Part shown: positions 32,237 to 44,695 of the stretch, piece by piece
How the letters are laid out: each line of letters opens with the position of its first letter
Position numbering within the stretch: the first letter of the stretch is position 1
From: Scalesia atractyloides
Lineage: Eukaryota; Streptophyta; Magnoliopsida; Asterales; Asteraceae
NCBI GenBank assembly: GCA_947069175.1
Contig: CAMTDV010000013.1
Span: forward strand, 27,345,857 to 27,409,856
DNA length: 64,000 nucleotides
Reading direction: 5' to 3'
The notes under the pieces: model-generated
What the model was told of the DNA's origin: nothing
What the model saw: only the letters and a program-made list of their open reading frames with translations
Database searches by the model: none
Program-made: the position numbers and the translations under genes

Positions 32237-34979
32237 AACTTGTCACGCATGATCATACTTAATCATTTCCGATAAGGTATCCCCAAGGAGATGTTGGTTT
32301 AAGAGTATTCGGTTCCTCGCGTGGCTAAATCGTCCATCTGGTGATTGCTTTAGATTTTACCTCTCATAAACACACACAAATGGTTAGTGTTTATGTTAAT
32401 AAGTGGAAAAATCGACAAGAAAACAAATTCGGTTGTCCGGGCGAAATGCTTGGCTCACTAGGCATCATGCCTGGCGCGCCAGATATGACTGGCTCACTAG
32501 GCATATTACCTGACTCCTAGGCACACTGTTTGACTCACTTGACATACTTCCTAATTCATTAGTTATGCTTGACTCATTTGGCATAATGGCTAACTCGATA
32601 GTTATGCCTGACTCATTAGTTATATCATGGCTTACTAGGCATCATGTTTTATAAATAGTAAAAAAACCTCATTTCATCATATTTCATATATTTTGCCTTT
32701 AATACGAGTTCCGGAATCCCGAATTAAGACCCGAATCGATTAGGCTGAAATAAATCATTTCTTGAGTGTTTTAGCTCGTTTCGGGTCAATCCGACCCGTT
32801 ATGAGACCTAAGCATTCTAGTTCTAGTCTCCAACAATTTTTCATCGATTTCTTTTCCCGACATCATATTTGTCATGGTAGTCCTTCAGACCACAATTGAT
32901 CATTATTTGTCATGGTAGTCCTTCATACCACAATTGATCATTTTATGACTTCACCTACCAAGGGTAAATGATCAACTCGATTGCAGGACCCACTATTTAA
33001 ATTTTACCCCTGGAGGTGGTTTACCCAAACACATTACCCGAAGGTCACTTTGGTCAATTTAAAGGCTTTACCTAACCAGAAGAAAATTTCAAGTTTAGAT
33101 GAAATCTATTACACTTTTTAACTTGTTATCCCACTAAGATCATTTATGTCTCTAAGACATAGATGTTTCCAATGTCCTCGTATTTCAAGACTCATTTCGC
33201 CATGTTTTGCGTCTATCTAAGGACCATTTTACTTAATAATTAATATAGCCACACATAAGGTGGATTATTACCAAAATCTGGCTCAACCACCTTTCGTTGT
33301 ATCATATAACCTTACTAAAAGTATAACCTGTTACAAATACCTGGCGGGGTCAAACCATTGACTCGTTACCAATACCTTGGGATTCCATTTGACATATCCA
33401 TTTTTAGTCGTTCACGTTGACATGCCCCATATTTTAGTGGTTTAGAAAAACTTATGATTTGTGCAACAACTTTCCATGTAGCTACTAAAATTGACCATTT
33501 TGATCCACTTACAATCCGAACTAGCTCAACGTTTTCAAATATGGACTATAGAAGACTTAACTAGCTTTCCAAGCATATATAATACATCCTCCAAAGATTT
33601 TTCTATGATTTTATATGATTTTTACAACATTAGAACAACTTATTTTTAGTCCAAACAACATGTTGTCCTCTTGACATAACCACTAAATTCGACGTTTTTG
33701 ACCTATTTAACATCCGAACCAGGCCTTCCTGTTCAAATATGAAATAATTATGCTCGAAGGGCTTTCGAGCATATAGGGCTCGTCTACATAGGGATTTTAT
33801 GTGATTTTATATGATATTTACAAAACAGGCATGTAACTCATTTCAACTCTAACTTCCACTTTCTTTGAGGCATTTCTGTAAACACTTGGTGTTTGTACAA
33901 TATTTAAGGCATAGTGTAGATGTAATTCATGCCTAATTTCTAGCTAATGGTAGCAAACATCATATCTTCTTCAAAGATCGATTACCATTCATTCAACAGA
34001 CATTATGCATAGAAAGACATAACATTCTTCCAATATATTTATCAAATTGACCAAACAAGATCATGGATTACACCCAAAATCAATACCCACACCAAATTCC
34101 ATGAAACCTCCTTCTACATGTGACTAATCAATTTTACTTTCAAGATTAAACAAGAAAACATATTCTAATAATGAATGGTAGTATGTGAAACATCTATATT
34201 TCACGAAATTATTAATAATTTCATATTTGTGCATCAAGATTGAACAGTAATAGATCTCATCATGGAATGAGATCATCATCTAGGGCTAAAAAACTAATAC
34301 CTCATGGCGAAATACACTTGATTATCACCAAAATTCATTCATGCAAGGCTTGTATTGAGAAATCAAACATCAATTTGACTCATCTCTCTCTTGCTCATAA
34401 GAATGTCGCCATCTTCCAACCCAAGTTCTGATTTTGACCATAATCCACCCTTATTTTGACCACTTATCTAACTTACAAAATGTCACAAATGGTCCCTCAA
34501 CTTAGCCCCATGAACCCTTGTGAGTATTTAACCCCAAATCTAACTTAACTCTCAATATTTAACCAAGAATTAATGTTTTGTTCACCATTATTTAACCTAG
34601 TAAATGTTTATAAACATAAACTAGTCTTAAGAAAGTATGTCACAATTCTTTTAGCAGTTACATTAATTAAGCGTATGAATAGACTAATTGAGTCCATAAG
34701 GGTTTTAATGAAAAGATGCCAAAGTTCATATTTTCGTGAGCTTTACCTCTTAACATTTAAATGCGGACTAGCCTACTCCTTACCATTACGGGTCCCGGTA
34801 TGACCTACCCGGTTTAACTTAGGTCCCGGTAGCCCCAGCCTTTTATAAACTGTATCTTCTACAAAACATTCATTCACCTTTAATTAACATTAGATTTAAT
34901 TATATTAATAGTATTTTACCCTCTCATCCCCCGTTAATTTGATTTAATTACCAAATTTGTTCTCGAGATGTTACAAACT
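32237..34979 (-). mobile_element. Solo LTR (32,241-34,975), minus orientation
   Basis: Left end tgtcacgcatg and right end gagatgttaca, flanked by aact at 32,237-32,240 and 34,976-34,979. On the minus strand it starts TGTAACATCTCG, with a TATA box (gtttataaaaggc, complement near 34,843) and a donor-like GAG|GTATTAG near 34,300. The part 33,410-33,870 is an inverted homologue of 49,548-50,015, and the 33,900-34,000 region of 35,740-35,800. No coding sequence. The left boundary is the less certain one. Confidence 0.6.
32440..32645. repeat. Degenerate ~20-bp tandem motif (tggctcactaggcat)
   Basis: About nine variants of a gcctgactcattagttat or tggctcactaggcat unit follow each other inside the solo LTR. 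Confidence 0.6.
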
Positions 34980-35804
34980 TGTAACGCCCCAAAACCTGAT
35001 TTTTTATTAATCAATATGTTTCTTGTATTATGTCATGAAATAAAAAGCATCTAAGTTATCTGACTTAGTTAGAATATAAATTAAATATAAAGGGATGAAG
35101 TTTTAGACAAAAGAGGTAGAAAGCAAAATGAGGGGCTGAAATTGCAAGATGAAAATTAAGGTTTTTAACAAATAAAACCCCCTAAATGTGTGTATATGTC
35201 ATGATATACAAGGAGAACCATGGAGGGTTCTCACACAACTTCAATCCAGAAATTCGAGGTTAAAATTGAAGCCAACCCTTACATGTTCAACGATTTCTAA
35301 TCATCTAGCCCTAACAACATGTGGTAAGTGATAGATTCTAATTTGGTGACTTTGCAAGTAATTGTATGTGAACGATCTGTGATTCGTATGTTAATAAGCA
35401 TGAATGTGTGTTAAAATCACCAAGTACAACTTGGTTTATGATTGGTTTCAAGTAATTTGATGTTTTGAGATAAAACCCACTTGTAGTGATGAGGGTGGCG
35501 ACATGGTTGTATCACCCATGCCCAATTCATGTTCAAATCTTGATGTATTATGTGGTATTTGATTGATTCTTGCTAGATAAATTTAGTAAATTGAAGGAAA
35601 TTATAGGATTCGAAGTGAGTGTTGATTTTAGGTATAACACATGATCATCTTGTATAATGTTACAAATGGATTGAAAGAATTTGATGTTTTGTTATGTTTG
35701 ATGTCCTTTGAATGAATGAATCTTGATAATTGAAGGAGATATGATGTTTGATACCATGAGCTAGGAAATTAGGCATAAATTATATGTATATTATGCCTTA
35801 AATT
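34980..35804 (+). mobile_element. Plus-strand long LTR, 5' part (resumes at 49,548)
   Basis: Starts TGTAACGCCCC immediately after the aact flank of the preceding LTR. It holds a donor-like ATGTG|GTAAGT at 35,334 and matches the opposite-strand LTR at 34,000-33,900. Homology stops at about 35,804 and resumes at 49,548, so the LTR is split by an insertion of 13.7 kb. Confidence 0.6.
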
Positions 35805-36500
35805 TGATGTGTTGCAAAACACGTCATTTTTCCCTTGTATTTTGTATTTGTGTTTGATAGTTTTTGAGTTGTCTATGGTCATTTATAGCTTGTACTTGGT
35901 GGATTGATGTTTTGTAAGTGTTTGTGTGTAAAAGGTGCGAAAATCGAGTCAAATACATGAATAAACGAGAACACGAGGAAAAGCTGAGTGAAACAATGCG
36001 GTAGAAAAGAATCTGAACTTAAAACGGCCATATCTTGAGTTAGAAAATGAGTTACGGTCCACATGGCCTGTGAATTATGGAAAAAATTATAAAAATGCCA
36101 TTCAGCTCTAGGGTTTGATATGTCTAGCCTACCAGACGACTTTGAGCAGTAATAGGACGATCTTGAGGCTACTTGAAGTAGGATTGAAGTCTAAGAAGCA
36201 CTGGGATCGAGTTTTGAGCGCCTCAGGTTTGATTATACTTGTTATTTTGTACTTTTAATGGTTGAAACTATGAATACCTTTGTTTACAGATCTGATTTGG
36301 TCTTGTTTTTGACAATTATGAGTAGTTAAATCATTCGTACTACCTAGGTTAGATGATCTAGATGAATTGTTATGATTGGATGATTTTGGTTTTGACTGAA
36401 TTGTGTGATTTACATGACTAGTTCTTGATATTGCATATACGTGTTGGTTATGATTGATTGGTTGATTAGATAATCTTGTTAGTCTTGTCTGGAACTGTTT
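35805..36500 (+). mobile_element. Inserted solo LTR, left part (resumes at 48,752)
   Basis: Starts TGATGTGTTGCAAAACACG; its right end is inferred at 49,547 (..acacaaca). Flanks aaatt (35,800-35,804) and atatt (49,548-49,552) agree at four of five bases. Orientation and superfamily are uncertain. No coding sequence. Confidence 0.45.
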
Positions 36501-37883
36501 TGTCACAGCCCCCGACCGCACCCTAGACGAACAATCAAGTGGTACCGGTGGTTATTTTGAAAGTAATGCAGCGGAAATTTTCATCAGGACCGTGAGTTAG
36601 GAAAAAATATCAGAGTTTTGAAACACTAGATTTTATTTATTAAACGGATGGGGATAAAACCCATGTTTACAAAGGTAGCTTTTAATAGGGGATAAACTCG
36701 AATACATAAAACAATGTTTCTTAATTTAATTTATAAAATAAGCCACTTCTTAGAGCCTTTCGATGCCGTATCACAACTCTTATTCAGATCCACTGTAATC
36801 ACCTGAAACATGTTTAAAAATATTTTATTAGCAGGAAATACTGGTGAGTTCATTCCATTTGTACAAAAAGACACAGTATTGTAATTACAACATTAAGAGT
36901 TTTCACATTTGTTTACTTACTATTGGCTACCTCATTGTCCAATAGTAATGAAATTACTTCTAATAGTATTTGTCACTCACCCATTCCGATGACTAGTGGT
37001 CATATCACTGATTGGCTAACTCGTTGTCCAATAGTGACGCATGGCAAGTAATATATACAAAACCCCACATACTGGCAGTAATTTCAGATACAAACACTTA
37101 ATCACTGTAAATACAACTAATAAAACATTTAGGGTTTTGTATAAGCATTTGAGAAAAAGAGAATGACTCACCTTGTAGGTCTATAGTTCTTGATTTAATA
37201 AGCCTCCTGATTCTAAGCCTTCAGGTAGTTAAGCATCTACTTTTATAGTTTTGAAGCTTCTGGTAATTAAGCATCTATTTTGATAGGAAGTTTATAGTTT
37301 TGAGCTTTGTACTGGTTAAACATTTAGTTTAACAGAGTAGAATACGTATTAGTGTAAAACCATTTCAAACCTAACGGTGGTCACGAGATCGGAACCATAA
37401 AGTAAGTCAATAAAGTATAGTCTTATTCAAACAGAACTTTGGCATTCGTTAGTTGGTTCCCGGATCGATGGACAGAATATCGTATCGCTGATAATTGGTT
37501 AGAACACCAACGTACAAAAAGAAGAGAAAAAGAAATGAACAAGGGAGAATGAAGTCCTAGGCTCCTTTTTATAGGTAAGGTAGATTCCTTTCTTAGCTAG
37601 GAAGTTTTCTTAAGTTTCCTTTATTTATTAAGTTTACTTAAATGCTAAGTTTTCTTAACGATTAAGTTTTCTTAACTGCTAAGTTTACTTAACGATTAAG
37701 TTTTCTTAACTGCTAAGTTTACTTAATCGCTAAGTATTCTTAGCTACTATGTTTTCTAGTTAAGTAGCTCCCTGGTTATGAGTTCTAATTTCTAGGTACA
37801 ATGGAACTTGTATTAGTGTATTAACTCATTTCAACTTTAACGATAATCACGAGATCCGAACCCACAACGAATGACAAAGTATA
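36501..37883 (-). mobile_element. Minus-strand LTR, left part (resumes at about 48,364)
   Basis: Left end tgtcacagcccccgacc. The right end is inferred at 48,751 (gggttgttaca). Flanks tgttt (36,496-36,500) and tattt (48,752-48,756) agree at four of five bases. On the minus strand: TATA box (acctataaaaagg, complement of about 37,565-37,578), donor CAAG|GTGAGT (37,166-37,171) and acceptor gtttcag|gtgatt (exon from 36,802), giving a possible 369-bp intron. No coding sequence. Confidence 0.55.
37600..37760. repeat. ~16-bp tandem repeat (gctaagttttcttaac)
   Basis: About ten variants of gctaagtttacttaac / gattaagttttcttaa in a row, upstream of the minus-strand TATA box, hence in U3. Confidence 0.8.
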
Positions 37884-39768
37884 TGTCACACCCCAACCGA
37901 TGGCGGAATCATAGGGGCGGACGTAATTAGATTGCTCGAGACTTCATAACACTAAATGTGACAAGTATTTAATAAATTATATTTCATTTCATTGCTAATG
38001 GTTCAAGTACATGAATTGAAAACAAAGATACAACAAATATTGCATGATTAATCTATAAGCATGAATTTAAAGTTTGGTGTGTTTCTAGTCCTTCCTATCA
38101 AGTTCCATTCGTTGTCATCATCATAGAATTCCTGCAATACGTATTAAAGTATAGTTCAATACAAAAGTATTGGCGAGCATACAAGTTTGAATACTAGCGT
38201 AAGTATAAAAGTTTAAACAAATCCACATGGCATAATAGTTAACTTAAATTATCATACAATACTAGCATGCAACTATACACTACAACCCAAAGTTTATCGC
38301 TAGCGTTATCTAATCATAGTAATGACTAGACTGTTTTGTTTACTTAACATGACCTCACGAATATGGGCGGTGCGGTACTCCTATAGCGTTATACATATTA
38401 AGGGAGGCTTGAAACAAGTTAATAACAAAGCATAGCGTATGTAACGATTCTAGCATATATGAATTCTAGCATAACGTATTAAGCATGTATGACGGATTGT
38501 TTGTTTGTAAGCATGTTTGAAAGTGTATGTGTGCTTTTTTAATAAGGAATAAGTATTGCACCCAAAAAGTGTCGAAAAGTAAAAAGGTCATGTATACTCA
38601 CAATTTTGCAAAGCTTCCCGATTATCCGTGTTTTGGCGAGTTGATGTGAATAGGAGAGTGAAGGTGTATGAGTACTCGGATGTTTAATGGAGGATTCGGA
38701 ATTAAAGTATACGAAAGTATATAAGAAAATAATTATCTAGTCATAAACACTCGTTCTTGACACTATAAATCCCGTATGGGTTGATGTGATTTCATGGGTC
38801 AAGATACTCATTATAATCGTTAACGAGAGGTTCAAGACTTAGATAATATAACCTATTACCATGACAAGTAACCATGTTGATCATCATCAAGGATTTGGTT
38901 ATGTATATATATTTATCGTATAGTTTATATAATAATTCTAAGCTAAGTCTGTCAAGGATATCATAGATTGTCATATAAGTCATGTATGGAGGTAGGAGGA
39001 TAACCATCCTTTAACCTTATTGTAAGATTCACCAATATACAAATCATCACAAGGATGATTCGGATGGTCATGAATGAAAAGGAAATGTACCATAATTACT
39101 ATACCAAGTAACCAAGTAACTTTTAACCCGGGTGAGCCGGCACCGACATAGAAAGAGTTAACTAAGTGTCGGAGGCTTAATGGGGTTATGTCACTTTCAA
39201 GATAGCAAACCACTTAGGATAGCAATTCTAAAACATCAAGTGAGGTGGTGGAATGAAGGTAGCATAGCCAAGACTTCCAAGTATTCACACATATACCAAA
39301 TGCCATCAACTTTATGGCAAGCTCAGATGGTTTCATCACTTGTGGGTTATATAAACCCTTGCAAAAATAGAAAGTTTAGAGGTGTTTTCACCTCTTAAAC
39401 TCATAAGAATCTATTCCTAACAAGTCTCATAACCTTAGATAGGTTTTAGAACAAAAAAGCACAAGATTCAAACAAGTTTTAATCAAGAAAACAAGATACA
39501 AAAGTATAAATGAAAGCAAAATTTTAATCCTACTTTGGACCTCAAATGTGGTGAGGTTTCACCTTAGTTTGTCAAAGCAAGCTTGTGAAAACCTTTCTAG
39601 AGGTTATCCAAGTAGAAAGAAAAAAGAAAATAAGAAGAAAAGTGAGCTAAAACTCACTTAGAATGGTTGCAACTTTCTAACAAATCTTGGAAATTAAAGA
39701 GTACCCAAGAAGATTTGAGTGTTTGGAGTATGTTTAGGAGTGTATGGAGGCTTGTATTTATAAGTGGG
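37884..39768 (-). mobile_element. Minus-strand LTR, left part (resumes at 47,946)
   Basis: Left end tgtcacaccccaaccgatgg. It is split by the LARD element at 39,769-47,945; the right end is inferred near 48,363 (ggtaaca). gtata occurs at 37,879-37,883 and at 48,365-48,369, one base off the ideal position. On the minus strand a TATA box (cttataaatac, complement of about 39,752-39,762), a donor ATT|GTGAGT (38,596-38,601) and an acceptor gtattgcag (exon from 38,131) give a possible 470-bp intron. No coding sequence. Confidence 0.55.
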
Positions 39769-41099
39769 TGTAACACCCCAAAAACAAGTTTGGTAATCAA
39801 AACACGTTAATATTAAAGAGCGGTTAAAAGGCCGTTAGTGGTAAAAGTGAACCCGTAAACAAAATAACTAGGAACAAATTAACCTAGTTAGTAACAAGTA
39901 TATAAGTAACAAGACAATGAGTTATAGTCTCATTTATAATCAACACTAAACTTGAGGGACCAAAATTGCCAAAAAGGGAACTTATGTTATAAAATCTCAA
40001 AAATAAAAACACAAAACACATAGTGTGTGTGTGTGTGTTCTACGGCTGGAGAACAAGGGGGAACCCTAGTTGAAGCTTAATCCATCAAATTGAAGATCAA
40101 TTCGAGACCCAACTTAGTGCATGAACATGAATTATTGATCACCTCGATTAGGGGATCATAAGGTATGTCTAAAAACTTAGATTGGTGAAAGTTATAATTT
40201 GAGACAAGTAGAATACTTGCAATTAGATAGTTGGATTATGATCCAAAGATGAAATTAAGTGTATGTGTATGCTTGATTTCATTAAACTTAAAGAAATTAT
40301 GCACTATTTGATGTAAGATTACTTGTAGGTTATTTACAAGTAGATGTTGAAGTGGGTTTTGATTATATGATGACATAGATGATACAAAAGTGTTCACGAT
40401 CATCATACTTGTATGTATGTGTAAGATATTTGAACAAATTAGAGGTTCGAATAAGTGTTCATACATAACTTGAAATAGGTTTTGTATGATATGATGAAAT
40501 TGATGTTATGACCATGTTAACGAGTGTTTGAGATCATGTTGTCTACTAGTATGTATGTATAATTTGATTATATTAGGTACAGATGAATACCTAGTAATTT
40601 GAAAAAGGCTGCAGCAGTCCACCATAAGCTACGGTGGCCTACCGTAGCTTACGGTAGGCAGCTGCTGTGTTGAAACAGAAAGCCTTGACCGTAAGACAGG
40701 AAGCCTTGACCGTAAAGCATGACCGTAAGCTACGGTGGCCAGCCGTAGCTTACGGTGGAGTCAGAAACAAAAGTTTTGTTTTTGATATTTTAGGCTTTCG
40801 GGTTTATCCAGTTACGTTTAATCTATTTATAACTAACGTATTTCATAAATTATGAAATATAGGTGATGATTGGGAGTACCGGAGGAGGATCAAGCTCTAC
40901 GAAGAACCGAACACGATTAGAGACGAAGCTTCCGCACTTGGTTTTGTTAACACGAAACTAATCTATGATAACATGTTAAATTGTTTAATATTTATGAAGT
41001 TTTTATAAGTTCGAAAACATGTTTAAACGTATATTCGCATTTCCACATTTAAATGCGAAATTTTAATAGCAATTCTGTAAAATAAGATTGAGTCTTACA
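39769..41099 (+). repeat. LARD 5' LTR with 1.93-kb internal deletion
   Basis: 1,331 bp, TGTAACACCCC..GTCTTACA. Matches the 3' LTR except for sequence corresponding to about 45,535-47,465; the joint (ctagtaat|ttgaaa) shows a 3-bp aat microhomology. TATA box ttataaaatc (39,987-39,996), donor CATAAG|GTATGT (40,163) and acceptor atatag|gtgatg (40,862). Confidence 0.9.
40618..40760. repeat. Paired hairpins accgtaagctacggt in LARD 5' LTR
   Basis: Two near-perfect palindromes at 40,621-40,655 and 40,722-40,756, each made of an accgtaagctacggt-type arm and its inverse. The first is enclosed by gctgcagcag and gcagctgctg. The 3' LTR keeps the first (47,489-47,523) and has lost the second. Confidence 0.9.
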
Positions 41100-41102
41100 A
41101 GC

Positions 41103-41114
41103 TGGTATCAGAAC
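41103..41114 (+). other. LARD primer-binding site
   Basis: tggtatcagaac follows the 5' LTR by 3 bp; it matches the tRNA-iMet complement tggtatcagagc with one mismatch. Confidence 0.85.
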
Positions 41115-42470
41115 TCAAGGTTAATGATTAAATGTGTTCGGTTCGAGACTTGATCGCTTGATCCGGTAAGTTACTATGACTATTAAGGATCTAGCATGTT
41201 AAAGTGTTGTAGACAACACATATGGTTATTGTGCAAAGGCACGTTAACCCAATTAAATTGGTAAAAGATTGGTATAGTTAATAAATTACGTGTGTTAACG
41301 CGTATCGTAGAAAGCCTTGTATTATAGTACGAGTGCTTATTAATGTCAACGCCACTAATATTTATAATGGAATTTCAAGTTGAAGGACCCTCGCATCTGA
41401 AGATGACGAGAGTCTAAGGATCTACCGATATGATGAAGAAATGGTTCAAAGTATGACATGTAGGGCATGCTCAACAACGATCTAAATCAAATATGGACAA
41501 GGAATAAAGATGAAAGACAATGAAAGCCTATGAGGACAAATATCACCCAGGTGCACATTTTAAATTATAGCACGAATAGTAGTATGCGATAGATGAGCAA
41601 CGATTAACGGTTGCATACAAAAATTAAGGATTGGGAAATCCGAATGGGATACCTTTCCAGAATATTGTTTCAAAGGGAAATTGGGTGGGAATTATGCGTT
41701 ATTCACAATTGTGAATAACAATATAATAAAAGAATTTAAATTTAGAAACTTGAATAGAATCAACCATCCAAGTAGAAATTTTCAATAAGATCCTATTAAG
41801 GGAAAAGTGACGATCACATGGATAAATGTGATTACATAAAAGTCTTATAAAAGGTAAAACATTCTATATGTTTTAAGAAGAGAAAGGTAAAAACTAATAA
41901 TTGTTAAATAAACAATTAAACAAGGTTTTACCAAACAAAATCTTAAATATGGACATGAACCGAGGATTTACTTACATGGGAAGTAATGTGACAGTTATAA
42001 TAAGGTTATGCGTACCATGTGTTGATCGCTTACTCTTGCCAAGTAAGTGATAAACATATGATACCATGAACTTCTTATAATAAAGCACATATACATCCGA
42101 TGTGGTAAAACGAGGTGAATGAGAAGAGTTAAAAGATTCTTGGGGTCAAGAAAACTTACAGACATACTTATATAAATGGTTTTCGTGAGAACCATAAAAA
42201 AACGATATACAACACACGTAGAAATAAATGACCCAAGGAAATTCGTGGAATAAGTCATTATGGATGGAAGAGCCATGGTTGACAAAAAGGACACGTGAAA
42301 CCAAAAGTATAAATGAACTGCGAGGTCATAGAAACGGAGGTAGTGCTCACACGGAAAAAGATCAAAGTCGTTGACTATGGTCATAGAAGAGATAAAAGGG
42401 AAAAGAAAGAAATGATGATGATAATCATCATTCATGGTCTGTGAGGCCATCAAGGATGGTCCAATAATGA
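41115..42470 (+). other. LARD interior, left part, non-coding
   Basis: No gag or pol similarity. The longest antisense frame (41,995-42,522) has no recognised domain and is treated as chance. Confidence 0.6.
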
Positions 42471-42471
42471 A

Positions 42472-42722
42472 TGAAGTTTGACTGTTCAAAAGTGATGAAT
42501 TTGACACGAACAAGTCATACATGTTAAATAATAAATAAAGTTTGATTGTTCAAAAGTGATGGATTTCACACGAACAACTCAAACGGGTCAGATAAAGAAT
42601 AAAGTTTGATTGTTCGTAGGTGATGGATTTCACACGAACAAGTCAAACAGGTTAAAAAAAGAATAAATTTTGATTGTTCATAAGTGATGGATTTCACACG
42701 AACAAGCCAAACAAGTCAAATG
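42472..42722. repeat. 64-bp tandem repeat in LARD interior
   Basis: Four units with anchors tga.tgttc at 42,480, 42,543, 42,607 and 42,671, each containing gtgatggatttcacacgaac. Period 63-64 bp. Confidence 0.88.
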
Positions 42723-42734
42723 AAGTATAGTGAA

Positions 42735-43060
42735 TGAATATATATGTAAACACAACCCGGGTAACGGGAGCATTAAAGCAAAAGAATAATGAGCCCAGGT
42801 AATGAGACGAGATTAAGTATAAATGTAAACACAACCCGGGTAACGAGAGCGTTAAAGCAAAAGAATAATGAGCCCGGATAATGGGACGAGATTGAATATA
42901 AATGTAGACGCAAACTGAATAATGGGAGTGCGAAATATTAATGAACCCGTGTGAAGGGTCGTGAATGAATTTAAATGCAAGCGCAAAACGAATAACGGGA
43001 GAATTAAAATATTAATATATAGAACCCAGGTAACGGGTTGTAAAAAAATATAGGCATAAA
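42735..43060. repeat. ~79-bp tandem repeat in LARD interior
   Basis: Units starting cacaacccgggtaacggg recur at 42,751, 42,830, 42,909 and about 42,980, each with a gagcccaggtaatgag-like half. Later units are more diverged. Confidence 0.8.
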
Positions 43061-44680
43061 CCGGATAGCAGAAAACGTGAGACAAGCTGACGCATAATGA
43101 CATATGAAGTCATAGAGTTGGAAGAATTGTCCAAACGGAAAAACGATATAGTCATAGACTACGATCACGTGGGTGCGCGGATACCAACAAACAGTGTCTG
43201 ATCTGAATAAATGTTTGGGGAAACAGACACAAAATGCTATGGTTGCCACTAAAGATGGTAGTTGTGACTTGGTGGTGACGAGTGGTCAATGTCATTTGAC
43301 TTTGCGCCAGGTTTAAACGCAAATGATCATCACCCAATAGAGATGAAACGACTAATAGATCTGATAAGCGAATGTGATTCATAAATGACTCGCGGAGTCA
43401 TAGAAAATGAAAATGTTAACAAATCGGATCAAACATGGTCTGAGGGCCATAATTGAAATAAAATAAGTTAGTCTTCATGGTAAAAGAGCCGATTGGCGGA
43501 TAAAGAAAAGACAATGTAAATAATTTTACTTTCAAAAATAAAAGAAGTGCATTGACACCATATACATTTAAAGAATGATGCGGGTAAAGGGATGATCCAC
43601 GAAATCACCATGACCTTCGGGCTATAAATAGTGTAATGGTCTACGGGGTCAAAATGACCTCGGGTCACGAATCAAGAGTAATGATGCATTAAAGACCTCA
43701 CCTTAGGAGGCTAAGTAAAAGAATAGAAGAGGGTGAAAGCCTAAAAAAATAGCCTACAAGGCTAAGTGAAAGGGGTTTAAGGGTTATTTAGACCAAGTGA
43801 GGGAACCAGATGAGATTCCGCATAAAATAAAAAAAGTAAAGGAGAAATATTTGGTTACCAATTGCTTGATACAAGTAATTGACATGAGTTAAAGAGAAAA
43901 CACTAAACTAAAATTTAGTTTGGTTAGGAATAACGTTTTAACAAATATAAATAGAATGAGAGAAATTGGAAAATGATTAATATCGGAGGAAGGTCTTGAC
44001 ACCAATAGGTACAAGAGAATAAATTCGAAAAGGAAATTTTCAAAAACGAAAGATTGATATAAACTAGAACATGACGTGATTCAAACACGGTCAATGAGAA
44101 CAACATAGTATGTATATAATTCCACCGTAGCGCGGGCTACGGGACGTAGGATCTTAAACGTATGTAAAGCCTGGAAAGGCGATGTGGGTGCACTTAAATG
44201 ACGAGGTATAATGTGATTGGCGATTAATAAGTCTAACCGGTAAGACCGGTCAAGATTAAATTTAAAATTTGAAATTTGTTTCATATGCTTATCATTATAT
44301 GATTAGCATGAAGTAAATATGATAGCAGACTTATACGACCGAGTAGCCAGATGGAGACTCGCTCTAATGAATTATAAAGAAGAGGGATGCCAATCAGATT
44401 TTATGGCCTAGAAGGCTTACACATGAAAGGCCACACGGCAAAGTATATGATAATCTATGGCCGAAAGATTAAAAGCTTCGAATGAAATGTTAATTAAGGA
44501 AAAGAGCTAGAAAGGGGTCGGACTTCAATTAAGAATCCGAAGGACATTGTCGCATCTTTCTGGTAAGATTTCAGAATAAGTAAAATATGAGCAACGCTCA
44601 GGTGAAAAAAAAAAAAAAATCAAGTCCATTGGGTTGAACCCAAGGAATTATATAAGAAAGGTTTCGGGGACGAAACCTCT
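43061..44680 (+). other. LARD interior, right part, non-coding
   Basis: No coding similarity found; purine-rich throughout on the plus strand. Confidence 0.6.
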
Positions 44681-44695
44681 TTAAGGGGGTAGATT
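44681..44695 (+). other. LARD polypurine tract
   Basis: ttaagggggtagatt lies directly before the 3' LTR, after a tttcggggacgaaacc stretch common near gypsy 3' ends. Confidence 0.75.

Noticed and set aside
40236..40466. 76-residue minus-strand protein, repeated at 45,164-45,400
   Set aside because: The two frames are copies of one non-coding LTR segment; duplication comes from the LTR, not from a gene family.
41995..42522. 175-residue minus-strand membrane-like protein
   Set aside because: Lies antisense in the purine-rich non-coding LARD interior; hydrophobicity follows from the pyrimidine-rich complement.
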